Part shown: positions 7,740 through 16,755 of the stretch, piece by piece
Layout: each line of letters starts with the position of its first letter
Position numbering within the stretch: position 1 is the stretch's first letter
Source: Eubacterium ramulus ATCC 29099
Lineage (GTDB): Bacteria; Bacillota; Clostridia; Lachnospirales; Lachnospiraceae
Direction of reading: 5' to 3'
DNA length: 43,153 bases
NCBI RefSeq assembly: GCF_000469345.1
Contig: NZ_KI271108.1
Coordinates: forward strand, 103,798-146,950
Translations under genes and position numbers: made by a program
The notes under the pieces: model-generated
Databases searched by the model: none
The model's input: the letters and a program-made list of their open reading frames with translations, nothing else
What the model was told of the DNA's origin: nothing

Positions 7740-9080
7740 TTAATGTAACGATTGGTCTGCTATATGCAACTTTTTATAGTAGAGAAATCCTGTTAAATCG
7801 GCCAGAATCCATCCGATCGGAATTGCCCACCAGATAGCAGTGATACCCAGCGGAGTCGTTGGTGCCAGAGCATAGGCCAGAGCCACCCGGGTGCCTAGTG
7901 ACACGATGGTGAGCACCAGTGACATGGCAGGGCGTTCAATGGCACGATAAAGTCCATACAGCAGAAACAGACAGCCGATTCCCCAGTAAAAAGTGCCTTC
8001 AATGTGCAGATAATGGACACCTTCTGCGATGATGGATGTTTCATCTGCATCCACAAAAATCTGCATCAGCGGGCGGGCAAAAATCCAGATGATGGCAGAA
8101 ATGACAATGCAGAAAGTAATGGATACCTGAACGGCGGTGTGAATTCCAACTCTAACCCGATCCTGGTGTTTTGCACCATGATTTTGTGAGATAAACAGCG
8201 AAAATGCATTGCCGAATTCCTGTACCGGCATATAAGCCAGTGTGTCGATTTTTACCGCAGCGGCAAAGGCGGCCATAATAGCAGTACCGAAACTGTTTAC
8301 CAGTCCCTGGATCATTAAAATTCCAAAGTTCATAACGGATTGCTGCAGGCAGGTAAAAAATGCATAACGGCTTACTTCAGAAAGTGTACTTTTTTGAAAA
8401 ATACGCTGTTCTTTTGACGGAAACAGCTGTGGGTTTTTCCAGAGTACAGCAATCGTAATACCGATGCCGGATACCGCCTGGGCAATTACCGTGGCACCTG
8501 CCGCACCTCCTACACCGAAATGCAGTCCGATGACAAACCAGAGATCCAGTGCAATGTTTAAAAGACTGGAGATTGCAAGAAAAATCAGTGGAAGGACGGA
8601 ATTTCCCACCGCCCGCAGGACAAATGCAAAGTAATTGTACAAAAACGTAAAGCCAATGCCAAGGAATATAATGCGGGAATATGTCCGCATCAGACGGTAA
8701 ATGTCTGCCGGAGTCTGCAGGAGATTCAGAATGCCGTCTGTGCCGGGAAATACGATCAGGTACATAATGACGGTCACCAGCAGGATCAGCCAGAAGGAGA
8801 TCCACATGCATTCTTTCATTTTGTTCTGATGACCAGCACCATAATGCATGGAAAACAACGCGCCGCATCCCATGCAGAGCCCGATCATGACGGAAGTCAG
8901 AAATGTCATCAGTGTGTAAGTGCTGCCAACGGCAGCCAGGGCGCCGGAACCGAGCACACGACCGACGATAATTGTATCTGTAATATTATAAATCTGCTGC
9001 AGCAGGTTTCCGAGCATCATCGGGAGCGCAAACAGCAGAAGTGTTTTTAGGATAGGTCCTTTTGTTAAATCTTTTTCCAT
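7740..9080 (-). CDS. MATE family multidrug/metabolite exporter
   Basis: A 446-residue integral membrane protein with about 12 hydrophobic segments in two halves of similar layout. The N-terminus (TKGPILKTLLLFALPMMLGN) and QQIYNITDTIIVGRVLG are characteristic of DinF/NorM-like MATE transporters, which expel cationic compounds using a Na+ or H+ gradient. It is full length for the family. It lies 16 bp downstream of the Crp/Fnr gene, in the same operon, so its expression is probably set by that regulator. Its own ribosome site is weak. The substrate cannot be predicted. Confidence 0.9.
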   Translation of the reverse strand: MEKDLTKGPILKTLLLFALPMMLGNLLQQIYNITDTIIVGRVLGSGALAAVGSTYTLMTFLTSVMIGLCMGCGALFSMHYGAGHQNKMKECMWISFWLILLVTVIMYLIVFPGTDGILNLLQTPADIYRLMRTYSRIIFLGIGFTFLYNYFAFVLRAVGNSVLPLIFLAISSLLNIALDLWFVIGLHFGVGGAAGATVIAQAVSGIGITIAVLWKNPQLFPSKEQRIFQKSTLSEVSRYAFFTCLQQSVMNFGILMIQGLVNSFGTAIMAAFAAAVKIDTLAYMPVQEFGNAFSLFISQNHGAKHQDRVRVGIHTAVQVSITFCIVISAIIWIFARPLMQIFVDADETSIIAEGVHYLHIEGTFYWGIGCLFLLYGLYRAIERPAMSLVLTIVSLGTRVALAYALAPTTPLGITAIWWAIPIGWILADLTGFLYYKKLHIADQSLH

Positions 9081-9096
9081 ATCTTAAATGTTTTTC

Positions 9097-9675
9097 TCAG
9101 TGATCTTTTTCTGAATTATAAAAATTAGGATTGTTCAGAACCCGCGTCACCTGCACTCTGGAGCATCCGATCAGTTCCGCCATCTGCTGGTGTGTGAGTT
9201 CACTGTTATAGTAAGTGCGGACACGTCCCTCACAGTCATCCAGGGCGACCGTAGCCAGCTGAAGTACATTTGTATGAGTTTTTCCGGCCAGCATGCTGAC
9301 ATACTGGCGCATCAATCCAAGTTCTAACACTCTGTTAAAAAATACTTCAATGTTGCACTTATGTACAACAGTATTATTCTTTAGTGCGATACAGGTCAGA
9401 CCGCATGGGTCACCGTATAGCGCTTCAATTTCTCCTACAATACTGTCCGGATAGTGAAATGCGACGACCTGTTTATGTCCCTGTTCATTCGTAATAAAGA
9501 CTTCAACCATTCCCTGCGAAACCCAGAAAACATCGGTTAATATCTGCTCGGTGGCATAGATACATTCGTTTTTCTTTAATGTAATCGTAGGGCAGTCAGC
9601 AAACAGCTTTTCCATATTTTCCTTTGCAAAAAAATTTCTCATGTTTGTGATGTTAAATGATTGTTCTTTTCCCAT
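9097..9675 (-). CDS. Crp/Fnr family transcriptional regulator
   Basis: A 192-residue regulator with an N-terminal cyclic-nucleotide-binding-like beta barrel (about 20-115) and a C-terminal winged helix. The recognition helix region is LTHQQMAELIGCSRVQVTRV (about 159-178). It is shorter than typical Crp (about 210-230). No four-cysteine Fe-S set like that of Fnr is seen at the N-terminus, so the effector is unknown. It heads an operon with a MATE exporter and is divergent from the 10-kb catabolic operon, making it the best candidate regulator of that operon. Confidence 0.88.
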   Translation of the reverse strand: MGKEQSFNITNMRNFFAKENMEKLFADCPTITLKKNECIYATEQILTDVFWVSQGMVEVFITNEQGHKQVVAFHYPDSIVGEIEALYGDPCGLTCIALKNNTVVHKCNIEVFFNRVLELGLMRQYVSMLAGKTHTNVLQLATVALDDCEGRVRTYYNSELTHQQMAELIGCSRVQVTRVLNNPNFYNSEKDH

Positions 9676-9693
9676 ATTTCCCTCTTATACCAG

Positions 9694-9737
9694 GATAAAT
9701 ATCGTCTGTTATTTTATCAGATAAACCGATATTTATC
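9694..9737. promoter_or_regulatory. Inverted-repeat operator candidate in divergent control region
   Basis: GATAAATATCG (9694-9704) and CGATATTTATC (9727-9737) are perfect 11-bp inverted repeats. Between them lies a second palindrome, TTTATC-A-GATAAA (9713-9725). Four GATAAA half-sites therefore lie close to the Crp/Fnr gene start. Confidence 0.55.
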
Positions 9738-9844
9738 GTCCAATTTTGTGCGTAAAATCATGTCTCTATTTATAAATATAGCACAACGTAAAACGAATGA
9801 AAACTAAAAAATAATGGTCATAATGTATAAAAAAATGTATCGGG

Positions 9845-9904
9845 TGATACAGAAATTGGAACATGTAACCTATGATACAGAAAAATAAATATACGGATGG
9901 TATC
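9845..9904. promoter_or_regulatory. Repeated TGATAC sites upstream of citF
   Basis: TGATACAGAAA occurs at 9845-9855 and again at 9873-9883, 28 bp apart. An inverted GTATCA follows at about 9899-9904. They lie 45-105 bp before citF. They may be activator or repressor sites, but no -35/-10 pair could be assigned with confidence. Confidence 0.4.
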
Positions 9905-9949
9905 ATCGAGACATCAAGTGAGTGATAGTAACCGGGAGGAGGGATATAG

Positions 9950-11518
9950 ATGATAAATGCAGTCGGGCGTGAAATCCCGGATGAAATACTTCGAAAGATG
10001 AAGAAACCAGTTTTTACAGGAGCCTATTCCCAAAAAAAAGATGTGGTAATAAGAACAACTGCAAAAAGCAGATGTGCTGCAATTGAAAAAGGCAAACCAG
10101 CTGAATCAAAACTGCTTGTTTCTATCGAAGATGTAATTGAAAAAACAGGAATTAAAGATGGTATGACAATTTCTTTTCACCATCATATGAGAAATGGTGA
10201 TGAGGTTGTGAATCTGGTCATGGAAGCTATTGCTAAAAAAGGGATTAAGGATATACATATCGCGGCATCGGGATTGTTTCAATGTCATGAGCCACTGGTG
10301 AAACTAATGGAAGAGGATGTGGTGACCGGAATCACCGTAAGTACTATTTCACCAGGGCCTCTGGCAAAGGCGATTACAAATGGAAAACTGAAACATCCGG
10401 CTGTGTTTATGAGTCATGGCGGAAGACCAAGAGCAATCGAGGCAGGAGAATTACATATTGATGTAGCATTTATATCAGCACCCTGCTGTGATGCATATGG
10501 CAACATGAATGGTGCATACGGAAAATCAGCCTGTGGAGTTTTATCTTATGCATATGCGGATGCACAGTATGCGGATCAGGTGGTCGCTGTGACGGATAAT
10601 CTGGTGGAATTTCCAGCGTGCCCCATTGAGATATCACAGGAAAAAGTTGATTACGTGGTACAGGTAGAAAGTATCGGAAATCCGGAAGGAATATCTTTCG
10701 GACCAACCAAGCCGACCACGGATCCGGAAAATCTCAAAATCGCGGATATGACAGCTCAGCTTTTAAATGAGACAGGATATATTAAAAATGGAATGTCGAT
10801 GCAGACCGGAGCCGGAGGGACTTCGATTGCAGTAGCAGCCGCAGTGGGACAGATTATGAAAGAAAAGAAGATCAGAGGATCTTTTGCATCCGGCGGAATT
10901 ACTTCTTATTTTGTTGAAATGTTAAAAGAAGATTTGTTTCAGGGGCTGCTGGATGTACAGTGTTTTGATTCTGTGGCCATTGAATCCTGCCGGGATAATC
11001 CGAGGCATATGCCCATGAGCGCTTCACAATATGCCAATCCAAATACAAAGGGCTGTCTGGTAAACCAACTTGATATCATGATCCTTGGAGCGACAGAAAT
11101 TGATGTGGATTTTAATGTCAATGTTGTAACCGGATCAAATGGAGTGATTTTAAGCTCTTCCGGTGGAAACAATGACTGTGCAGCCGGTGCAAAGATTGCA
11201 GTGGTTGTCACAAACCTGGTGAAACGGGATATGTGTATTCTGCGGGAACGGGTGACAACGGTGGTGACACCGGGAGAAACCGTAGATGTACTGGTGACAG
11301 AATATGGTATCGCAGTTAATCCAAACCGTACAGATCTGATGAAGCTGCTGAAACATTCTCAACTTCCGGTTATGAATATTCATGAACTGAAGGCTATTGG
11401 AGATCAGAAAGCAACAAAAATCGTAAAACCGCAATTTACAGATAAAATTGTAGGAATTGTAGAATATCGGGATGGTTCCGTTATTGATGTGGTGAAAAAA
11501 CCCATACAGGAGTTTTAA
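9950..11518 (+). CDS. citF: Citrate lyase alpha subunit-like CoA transferase (CitF family)
   Basis: A 522-residue CitF-family protein of full length. In citrate lyase the alpha subunit swaps the acetyl group on the acyl-carrier thioester for citrate. Recognisable blocks are the FHHHMRNGDEVVN region (about 75-87), a glycine-rich GAGGTSIAVAAAVG (about 285-298), FASGGITSYFVEML and the C-terminal VLVTEYGIAVNP. The first gene of a plus-strand operon, it starts at an ATG with a strong GGGAGGAGG site. No citD (carrier protein), citC, citX or citG lies here, so it may act as a free acetyl-CoA:hydroxyacid CoA transferase. That is inference. A complete citrate lyase would need the missing genes elsewhere. 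Confidence 0.9.
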   Translation: MINAVGREIPDEILRKMKKPVFTGAYSQKKDVVIRTTAKSRCAAIEKGKPAESKLLVSIEDVIEKTGIKDGMTISFHHHMRNGDEVVNLVMEAIAKKGIKDIHIAASGLFQCHEPLVKLMEEDVVTGITVSTISPGPLAKAITNGKLKHPAVFMSHGGRPRAIEAGELHIDVAFISAPCCDAYGNMNGAYGKSACGVLSYAYADAQYADQVVAVTDNLVEFPACPIEISQEKVDYVVQVESIGNPEGISFGPTKPTTDPENLKIADMTAQLLNETGYIKNGMSMQTGAGGTSIAVAAAVGQIMKEKKIRGSFASGGITSYFVEMLKEDLFQGLLDVQCFDSVAIESCRDNPRHMPMSASQYANPNTKGCLVNQLDIMILGATEIDVDFNVNVVTGSNGVILSSSGGNNDCAAGAKIAVVVTNLVKRDMCILRERVTTVVTPGETVDVLVTEYGIAVNPNRTDLMKLLKHSQLPVMNIHELKAIGDQKATKIVKPQFTDKIVGIVEYRDGSVIDVVKKPIQEF

Positions 11519-11606
11519 AAATTTTAAGCAGAATGTCAGCAATGATGATGTATATATCTGACAATAAAAACTATAACAATAAAACATGAACTTGGGAGGA
11601 AGCAAA

Positions 11607-12506
11607 ATGGCAGTGAGAAGAACAGACTTATATTTACCGGCAAATTCAGAAAAATTTATCCTGAAGGCACCAACACTCGGGGCAGATGTCATCACATTGG
11701 ATATGGAAGATGCAGTACCACCGGCAGAGAAAGAGACGGCCAGAAAAATGGTACGTCAGCATATCAAAGCAATGAGTGTTCATGGGTCTGAGGCATGGGT
11801 AAGAATCAATGCATGGGATACAGGACTTACTATGGATGACCTGAATGCAGTTGTGATCGATGGACTGGATGGCATCACACTTCCGAAATGCTCAGGTGCA
11901 GATGATGTAAAACGTCTGGACTTTATCGTAACAGATCTGGAGGAAAAAAGAGGACTTCCGGTTGGAAAAATCAAACTGGCAATTCTCATTGAGACAGCCA
12001 TCGGTGTTATGAATGTAGATGAAGCAGTATTTGCCAGCGACCGTCTTGTAGCCGTTATCTTTGGTGCCGTAGATTATACAAGAGATATGCGTGTAACAAG
12101 AACGGATACAGCAGAGGAGCAGATTTATGCGCGTGCAAAAATCGGTGTGGCAGCCAGAGCAGCAGGTCTGGTAGCAGAAGATGCACCGTTCCCATCCTAC
12201 AAAGATGACGCAGCATTTGAATACAACACAAAGACCGGAGCACAGCTTGGCTTTGAAGGCAGACAGATCATTCATCCGAGCCAGATCCCGATCGCAGAGC
12301 GTGTATATTCTCCGGATCCGGAACGTGTAGCATGGGCGAGAAAAGTAACAAAAGCGTTTGAGGAAGAAGGAATCGCAAAAGGATCAGCATCCGTTCCGGT
12401 AGACGGACAGATGGTAGATACTCCGGTTTACATCAATGCGAAAAACGTTCTTGAGCGGGCAGAAGAAGTAATGAAAAAAGATGCACTGAAAGCAAGCCTG
12501 AAGTAG
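11607..12506 (+). CDS. citE: CitE-like acyl-CoA lyase (HpcH/HpaI, citryl/malyl/citramalyl-CoA lyase family)
   Basis: A 299-residue TIM-barrel lyase of the CitE family, predicted to split a 3-hydroxyacyl-CoA into acetyl-CoA (or a homologue) and a 2-oxo acid. Visible Mg2+/CoA site elements are DMEDAVPPAEKE (about 31-42), the Arg of VRIN, the metal Glu in ILIETAIGVMN, the Asp in FGAVDYTRDM and C-terminal GFEGRQIIHPSQI. ATG 11607 is used because GGGAGGAAG lies just upstream; an in-frame ATG at 11586 precedes that site. It is separated from citF by 88 bp. Stand-alone CitE proteins act on citramalyl-, malyl- or methylmalyl-CoA, so the name citE does not fix the substrate. Confidence 0.9.
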   Translation: MAVRRTDLYLPANSEKFILKAPTLGADVITLDMEDAVPPAEKETARKMVRQHIKAMSVHGSEAWVRINAWDTGLTMDDLNAVVIDGLDGITLPKCSGADDVKRLDFIVTDLEEKRGLPVGKIKLAILIETAIGVMNVDEAVFASDRLVAVIFGAVDYTRDMRVTRTDTAEEQIYARAKIGVAARAAGLVAEDAPFPSYKDDAAFEYNTKTGAQLGFEGRQIIHPSQIPIAERVYSPDPERVAWARKVTKAFEEEGIAKGSASVPVDGQMVDTPVYINAKNVLERAEEVMKKDALKASLK

Positions 12507-12527
12507 GGTCAGAAGGAGGAAGAACAG

Positions 12528-13733
12528 ATGGAATGGGTAACAGGGGTTCCGGAAGAATTTAAGACAAGAATTCGTTTCCCGATGAGCGACCGGGAGATGA
12601 AGCGCCGCTGGTCCACAGTGCAGACTGTTATGCAGGAGCAGGGAATTGATGTGCTGATAGCACAGAATGCAGATCAGTATCTGGGCGGATATTTCAGGTA
12701 TTTTACAGATCTGCCGACAGAACAGGCATATCCGATGAGTGTTTTGTTCCCGGCTAAAGGAGAGATGACGACAATTACAAGCTCTTCACCGTATAATCCA
12801 CTGCCACCGGCATGGTTCCGGCGTGGAATCGGGAACAGACTTGGTGCACCGTATTTCAGAACTTTCCGTTATACAGATCTGTATGATGCGAAACTGATGG
12901 AGGCATATATCTGTGATCATAAATGTAAGACTGTCGGACTGATCGCACCCTCTTTGCTGAATTATAAACTGGTAAATTATCTCAAAACGGCGTTGCCGGA
13001 TGTGACATTTATTGATGCGACAGAGTTGATCGATGAAATTAAGGCGGTAAAGAGTGAAGATGAGATCCAGGCAATCCGAAGAACGGTAGCTCTGCATGAT
13101 CAGGTACTGCAGATGGTGCCGGGTATTCTGCATCCGGGTATGTATGAATATGATCTGAGAGCAGAAGTAAACAAATTCCTGATCAGCAAAGGAAGTGAGG
13201 AAAATCTGGTTATGATGGGTTCCGCACCGCAGGGAACACCGACACCGAAATTACACAGTTTTTATCAGAACCGTCGTATCGAAGATGGCGATGATCTGGT
13301 ATTTATGATAGAAGCAAACGGTGGTGGCGGTTATTATGCAGAAATTGTAAGGGGGTTCTGTATCGGACATCAGCCATCCAAGGAACTTCAGTATGCGTGG
13401 GATCTGTCCAGAGAACTGCAGGATTTTACAGCAGAACTGGTAAAGCCTGGTTCCGATTGTGCAGAAATGCTGGAAATTTATAACAATAAACTGGTTTCCT
13501 ATGGATTACAACCAGAGACACGATTGTTTGCACATGGACAGGGCTATGATCTGGTGGAGAGACCGGCTTTCTTCAAGGGTGAGACAATGAAAGTTAAAGA
13601 AAATATGTTCTTTGCGATCCATCCTGAAATCAATACCGGAAAAGCATTTGGTAATTATTGTGATCAGTATCTGGTCACAAAAGACGGTGCAGTCAGAGTA
13701 GAGACAACACCGCGACAGATTTATGTGATATAA
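12528..13733 (+). CDS. M24/creatinase-fold protein with altered metal ligands
   Basis: A 401-residue protein with the two-domain creatinase/aminopeptidase P fold: an N-terminal creatinase-like domain (about 20-160) and a C-terminal pita-bread domain (about 175-395). In metallopeptidases the five metal ligands are Asp, Asp, His, Glu, Glu. Here they appear as Glu262 (FMIEAN), Glu272 (YAEIVRG), His336 (FAHGQG), His365 (AIHPEI), and Cys or Asp in NYCDQY. It is therefore unlikely to be a classic Xaa-Pro peptidase and resembles non-peptidase members such as creatinase or ectoine hydrolase, which break C-N bonds. It lies 21 bp after citE, with an AGGAGG site. Function in the pathway is unknown. Confidence 0.8.
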   Translation: MEWVTGVPEEFKTRIRFPMSDREMKRRWSTVQTVMQEQGIDVLIAQNADQYLGGYFRYFTDLPTEQAYPMSVLFPAKGEMTTITSSSPYNPLPPAWFRRGIGNRLGAPYFRTFRYTDLYDAKLMEAYICDHKCKTVGLIAPSLLNYKLVNYLKTALPDVTFIDATELIDEIKAVKSEDEIQAIRRTVALHDQVLQMVPGILHPGMYEYDLRAEVNKFLISKGSEENLVMMGSAPQGTPTPKLHSFYQNRRIEDGDDLVFMIEANGGGGYYAEIVRGFCIGHQPSKELQYAWDLSRELQDFTAELVKPGSDCAEMLEIYNNKLVSYGLQPETRLFAHGQGYDLVERPAFFKGETMKVKENMFFAIHPEINTGKAFGNYCDQYLVTKDGAVRVETTPRQIYVI

Positions 13734-13814
13734 AAACAAAACGTACTACAAGAGAATTTAATTTAGTATCAGAAAATATTGAGGGTACATTTATACTAGA
13801 GAAGGAGAAAAATC

Positions 13815-14912
13815 ATGAAAAAAAGAGTCGTAAGCATGTTATTGATCGGTTGTCTGGGAGCTGCTTTGCTGGTGGGATGCGGAAATGAGAAAACAGATGC
13901 AAACGCAGGCGGAGATACTAATGCATCTGTTGGGACAGAAGCAAAAGCAGATACATCCGGAAAAGATTTTGGAGAATATTCTGCAGATCATCCGTTGGAG
14001 TTAAAATTAAGCCATTTCGCAGCCAGTGAAGAAAATCAGCTGGCAATTCTGGCAAATACATTTGCAGATTATGTATCGCAGGAATCCGGTGGAGCCGTAA
14101 AAGTAACCGTATATGGTGGGGGAACACTCGGTAATGATCAGGAATCACTGGACTCTGTTATTGCGGGAACACTGGATTGTGCAGTAAATAATACACCGAT
14201 CATGAGCGGATATGACGCCGGATTATCTGTACTGGATCTTCCATACCTGTTTGAAAATTACGATGATATTTACACATTCCTGGATTCTGATGTATGTCAG
14301 GAAATGCTGGATGCTTTCTCATCTACGGGTGCAAAAATTCTGAATCTGCAATGTGTAGGTTTCCGTAACCTGGAATCCTCCAAAGGTTTTGTAGAGAAAC
14401 CATCTGATCTGAAAGGGTTAAAAGTTCGTGTAACAGGTTCTGATGTATATATCAATACGTGGAACACATGGGGTGCAAGTGCACAGACGATGCCAGGTAA
14501 CGAAGTATTGACCGCATTACAGCAGGGAACCATTGATGCCTGTGATAATGTAAATAACGTGTGTATTGCGGACGGTTATCAGCAGTATGCAAAATATATT
14601 TCTGTGATGGAGTATGCAACACACTTTAACGGCATTACAATGAACGAGAAAAAATTTGAATCTCTGACACCGGAGCTTCAGGATGTAATCACAAAGGCTG
14701 CAAAAAAAGCGGCACTTGATTGTACAAAGAAACTTGAAACGAAAAATGCTGAGCAGCTGGAAGAGATGGTTGCAGGTGGTGCAGAGAAGACAGATAACGT
14801 GGACAAAGCGGCATTCAAAGAAGCGGCACAGAGTGTTTATGATAAGTTCCTTTCCAACAATGAGCAGGGTGCAAAATACTATGAGGCAATCACAGCATTA
14901 ACAGCAAAATAG
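13815..14912 (+). CDS. dctP: TRAP transporter solute-binding lipoprotein DctP
   Basis: A 365-residue extracytoplasmic solute receptor. The N-terminus is a lipoprotein signal with lipobox LVGC (Cys near residue 22), followed by a low-complexity linker to about residue 50. The mature domain shows DctP features: LKLSHFAASEENQ, a VTVYGGGTLGNDQESLDSV block, and GLKVRVTGSDVY carrying the Arg that usually pairs with the ligand carboxylate. The ligand is therefore likely an organic acid. It starts the transport block of the operon, 81 bp after the M24 gene, and is followed at once by dctQ and dctM. Confidence 0.93.
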   Translation: MKKRVVSMLLIGCLGAALLVGCGNEKTDANAGGDTNASVGTEAKADTSGKDFGEYSADHPLELKLSHFAASEENQLAILANTFADYVSQESGGAVKVTVYGGGTLGNDQESLDSVIAGTLDCAVNNTPIMSGYDAGLSVLDLPYLFENYDDIYTFLDSDVCQEMLDAFSSTGAKILNLQCVGFRNLESSKGFVEKPSDLKGLKVRVTGSDVYINTWNTWGASAQTMPGNEVLTALQQGTIDACDNVNNVCIADGYQQYAKYISVMEYATHFNGITMNEKKFESLTPELQDVITKAAKKAALDCTKKLETKNAEQLEEMVAGGAEKTDNVDKAAFKEAAQSVYDKFLSNNEQGAKYYEAITALTAK

Positions 14913-14938
14913 GACTGTCAGAAGTGAGAGGTGTAATT

Positions 14939-15451
14939 ATGCAGGTTTTGCAAAAAATTAACAAGTATATTTCACAGATCCTGAAAGTTGCTTTGATCGC
15001 GTGTTTTACTTACATGACAGTAGTGCTGTCACTGCAGGTATTCGGACGTTATCTGTTCCATAAAGGTTTTTCGTGGACAGAAGAAACTGCACGTTACATC
15101 ATGATATGGGCCGTCTTTCTCGGTGCGGCCTATATCGCACTTAATCTGGAACATGTGAAAGTTTCCATTATTGAGGATCTGATGAAAAAACAGAAACATA
15201 AACAGATTCTGGAACTGGTACAGCATATTGCAGGATTTATATTTGTAGTAATCGTATTAAAATATGGATTTATGCAGATGACAATTGCAAAGTTATCAAA
15301 ATCAGCAAATACGGGACTCAGCATGATGTTTCCATATCTGGTATTTCCGGTGGCCTTTGCATTGTTAAGTTATGCGTATTTTTATCGGGCATTGGATGAT
15401 ATTGTGAAACTGACAAAGAAAGATCAGACGGAAGGAGGAGAGGGACAGTGA
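14939..15451 (+). CDS. dctQ: TRAP transporter small permease DctQ
   Basis: A 170-residue protein with four hydrophobic helices, the topology of the TRAP small membrane subunit. FSWTEETARYIMIWAVFLGA (about residues 41-60) is the family signature. ATG 14939 is preferred, with GAGAGG just upstream; a GTG at 14924 is also in frame. The stop overlaps the dctM GTG start by 4 bp, so the permease subunits are translationally coupled. Confidence 0.92.
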   Translation: MQVLQKINKYISQILKVALIACFTYMTVVLSLQVFGRYLFHKGFSWTEETARYIMIWAVFLGAAYIALNLEHVKVSIIEDLMKKQKHKQILELVQHIAGFIFVVIVLKYGFMQMTIAKLSKSANTGLSMMFPYLVFPVAFALLSYAYFYRALDDIVKLTKKDQTEGGEGQ

Positions 15452-16743
15452 CCGGACATATAATTATTTTTCTGATTGTAGCCATTGTGCTGCTGCTGAT
15501 CGGTGTACCGGTGGCAGCAACTCTGGGACTTTCATCCATTCTGTTTTTTGTATTGGAAGGCATTCCGGCCATGACCGTTGTTCAGCGCCTGTTCTCCGGA
15601 TGCGATGTGGCAGCACTGATGTGTATTCCATTTTTTATTCTGGCAGGAGATCTGATGGCCAAAGGCGGTATTGCAAAGCGTCTGGTAAATGTATGTAATA
15701 TGGCAATCGGTAATGTGACCGGCGGACTTGCTCTTGTAACCATCGTAGTATGTGCAATCTTTGCGGCAATGACCGGATCCGCAATGGCTTGTTGTGTAAC
15801 CATCGGTGCCATTATGCTTCCTTACATGCTGGAAGCCGGTTACAGCAGAGAGTTTTCTACTGCTGTATTTTCCGCAGGCGCGGTTTTAGGACCGATCATT
15901 CCGCCATCGACGGCAATGATTATTTACGCAGTAAATACAAACGTATCTCTGACAGATCTGTATCTGATGGGAGTTCCGGCAGGAATCTATATGGCAATCG
16001 GACTTGGTATCGTGGCATGGTTTGTCTGCAGGAAAAACGGCTGGAAAGGTGTGGGGCGTGGAGAAAACGGTTCCCAGGAAAAATTTCATCTCGGTGCGTT
16101 TTTGAAAGCATTGTTAAAAGCAATTCCGGCTATCGGTTCCCCGGTTATCATTCTGGGCTCCATTTATTCCGGAATCTGTACACCGACAGAATCAGCTGTA
16201 CTGGCTGTGTTATACTCATTGATCATCGGAATCTTTGTATATAAAGAAATCAGTATTAAAGATATCCCACAGATTTTATTTAACTCCGCAAAAGGAACCG
16301 CAAATATCATGTTTATTGTAGCCGGTGCAGCTTTATTTGCTTTCGTCGTATCTTATGCACAGCTGCCACAGATGCTGGTACATGGTCTGCTTGGTATTTC
16401 CGATAATAAATATGTCATTTTGTTTATTATTCTGGTAATCTTACTGATCATGGGATGCATTATGGATGCAACACCGATTCTTCTGATTACGATTCCGATG
16501 TTTCTTCCGGTGATCCAGCAGCTTGGAATCAGTACACTGCAGTTTGGTATTGTGATGTGTACCGCAGTTTGTATTGGATTTGTAACGCCGCCATTTGGTA
16601 CCTGCCTGTTTACCGGAATGTCCGTATCCGGAGTATCCATGCAGAAGCTGGTAAAAGCAATTTTACCATTTATTATATCCATGCTGGTGGTATTGTTGTT
16701 AATTACATTTATACCACAACTTACACTATGGATTGCAAAATAA
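15448..16743 (+). CDS. dctM: TRAP transporter large permease DctM
   Basis: A 431-residue membrane protein with about 12 helices, the ion-coupled channel subunit of the TRAP system, which uses a Na+ or H+ gradient with DctP-delivered solute. Typical segments are VPVAATLGLSSILFF near the N-terminus, GPIIPPSTAMIIYAV (about 150-164) and CTPTESAVLAVLYSL. The GTG start is overlapped by the dctQ stop. It is full length, making this a complete three-gene TRAP system. Confidence 0.95.
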   Translation: MTGHIIIFLIVAIVLLLIGVPVAATLGLSSILFFVLEGIPAMTVVQRLFSGCDVAALMCIPFFILAGDLMAKGGIAKRLVNVCNMAIGNVTGGLALVTIVVCAIFAAMTGSAMACCVTIGAIMLPYMLEAGYSREFSTAVFSAGAVLGPIIPPSTAMIIYAVNTNVSLTDLYLMGVPAGIYMAIGLGIVAWFVCRKNGWKGVGRGENGSQEKFHLGAFLKALLKAIPAIGSPVIILGSIYSGICTPTESAVLAVLYSLIIGIFVYKEISIKDIPQILFNSAKGTANIMFIVAGAALFAFVVSYAQLPQMLVHGLLGISDNKYVILFIILVILLIMGCIMDATPILLITIPMFLPVIQQLGISTLQFGIVMCTAVCIGFVTPPFGTCLFTGMSVSGVSMQKLVKAILPFIISMLVVLLLITFIPQLTLWIAK

Positions 16744-16755
16744 GGGGAGAAAGTC

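Noticed and set aside
7529-7837. 102-residue plus-strand open frame after the aldolase-family gene
   Set aside because: It is composed of repeat B, a terminator and the antisense end of the MATE gene.
12528-13733. Xaa-Pro aminopeptidase
   Set aside because: The metal ligand positions are mostly substituted, so the peptidase name would be misleading.
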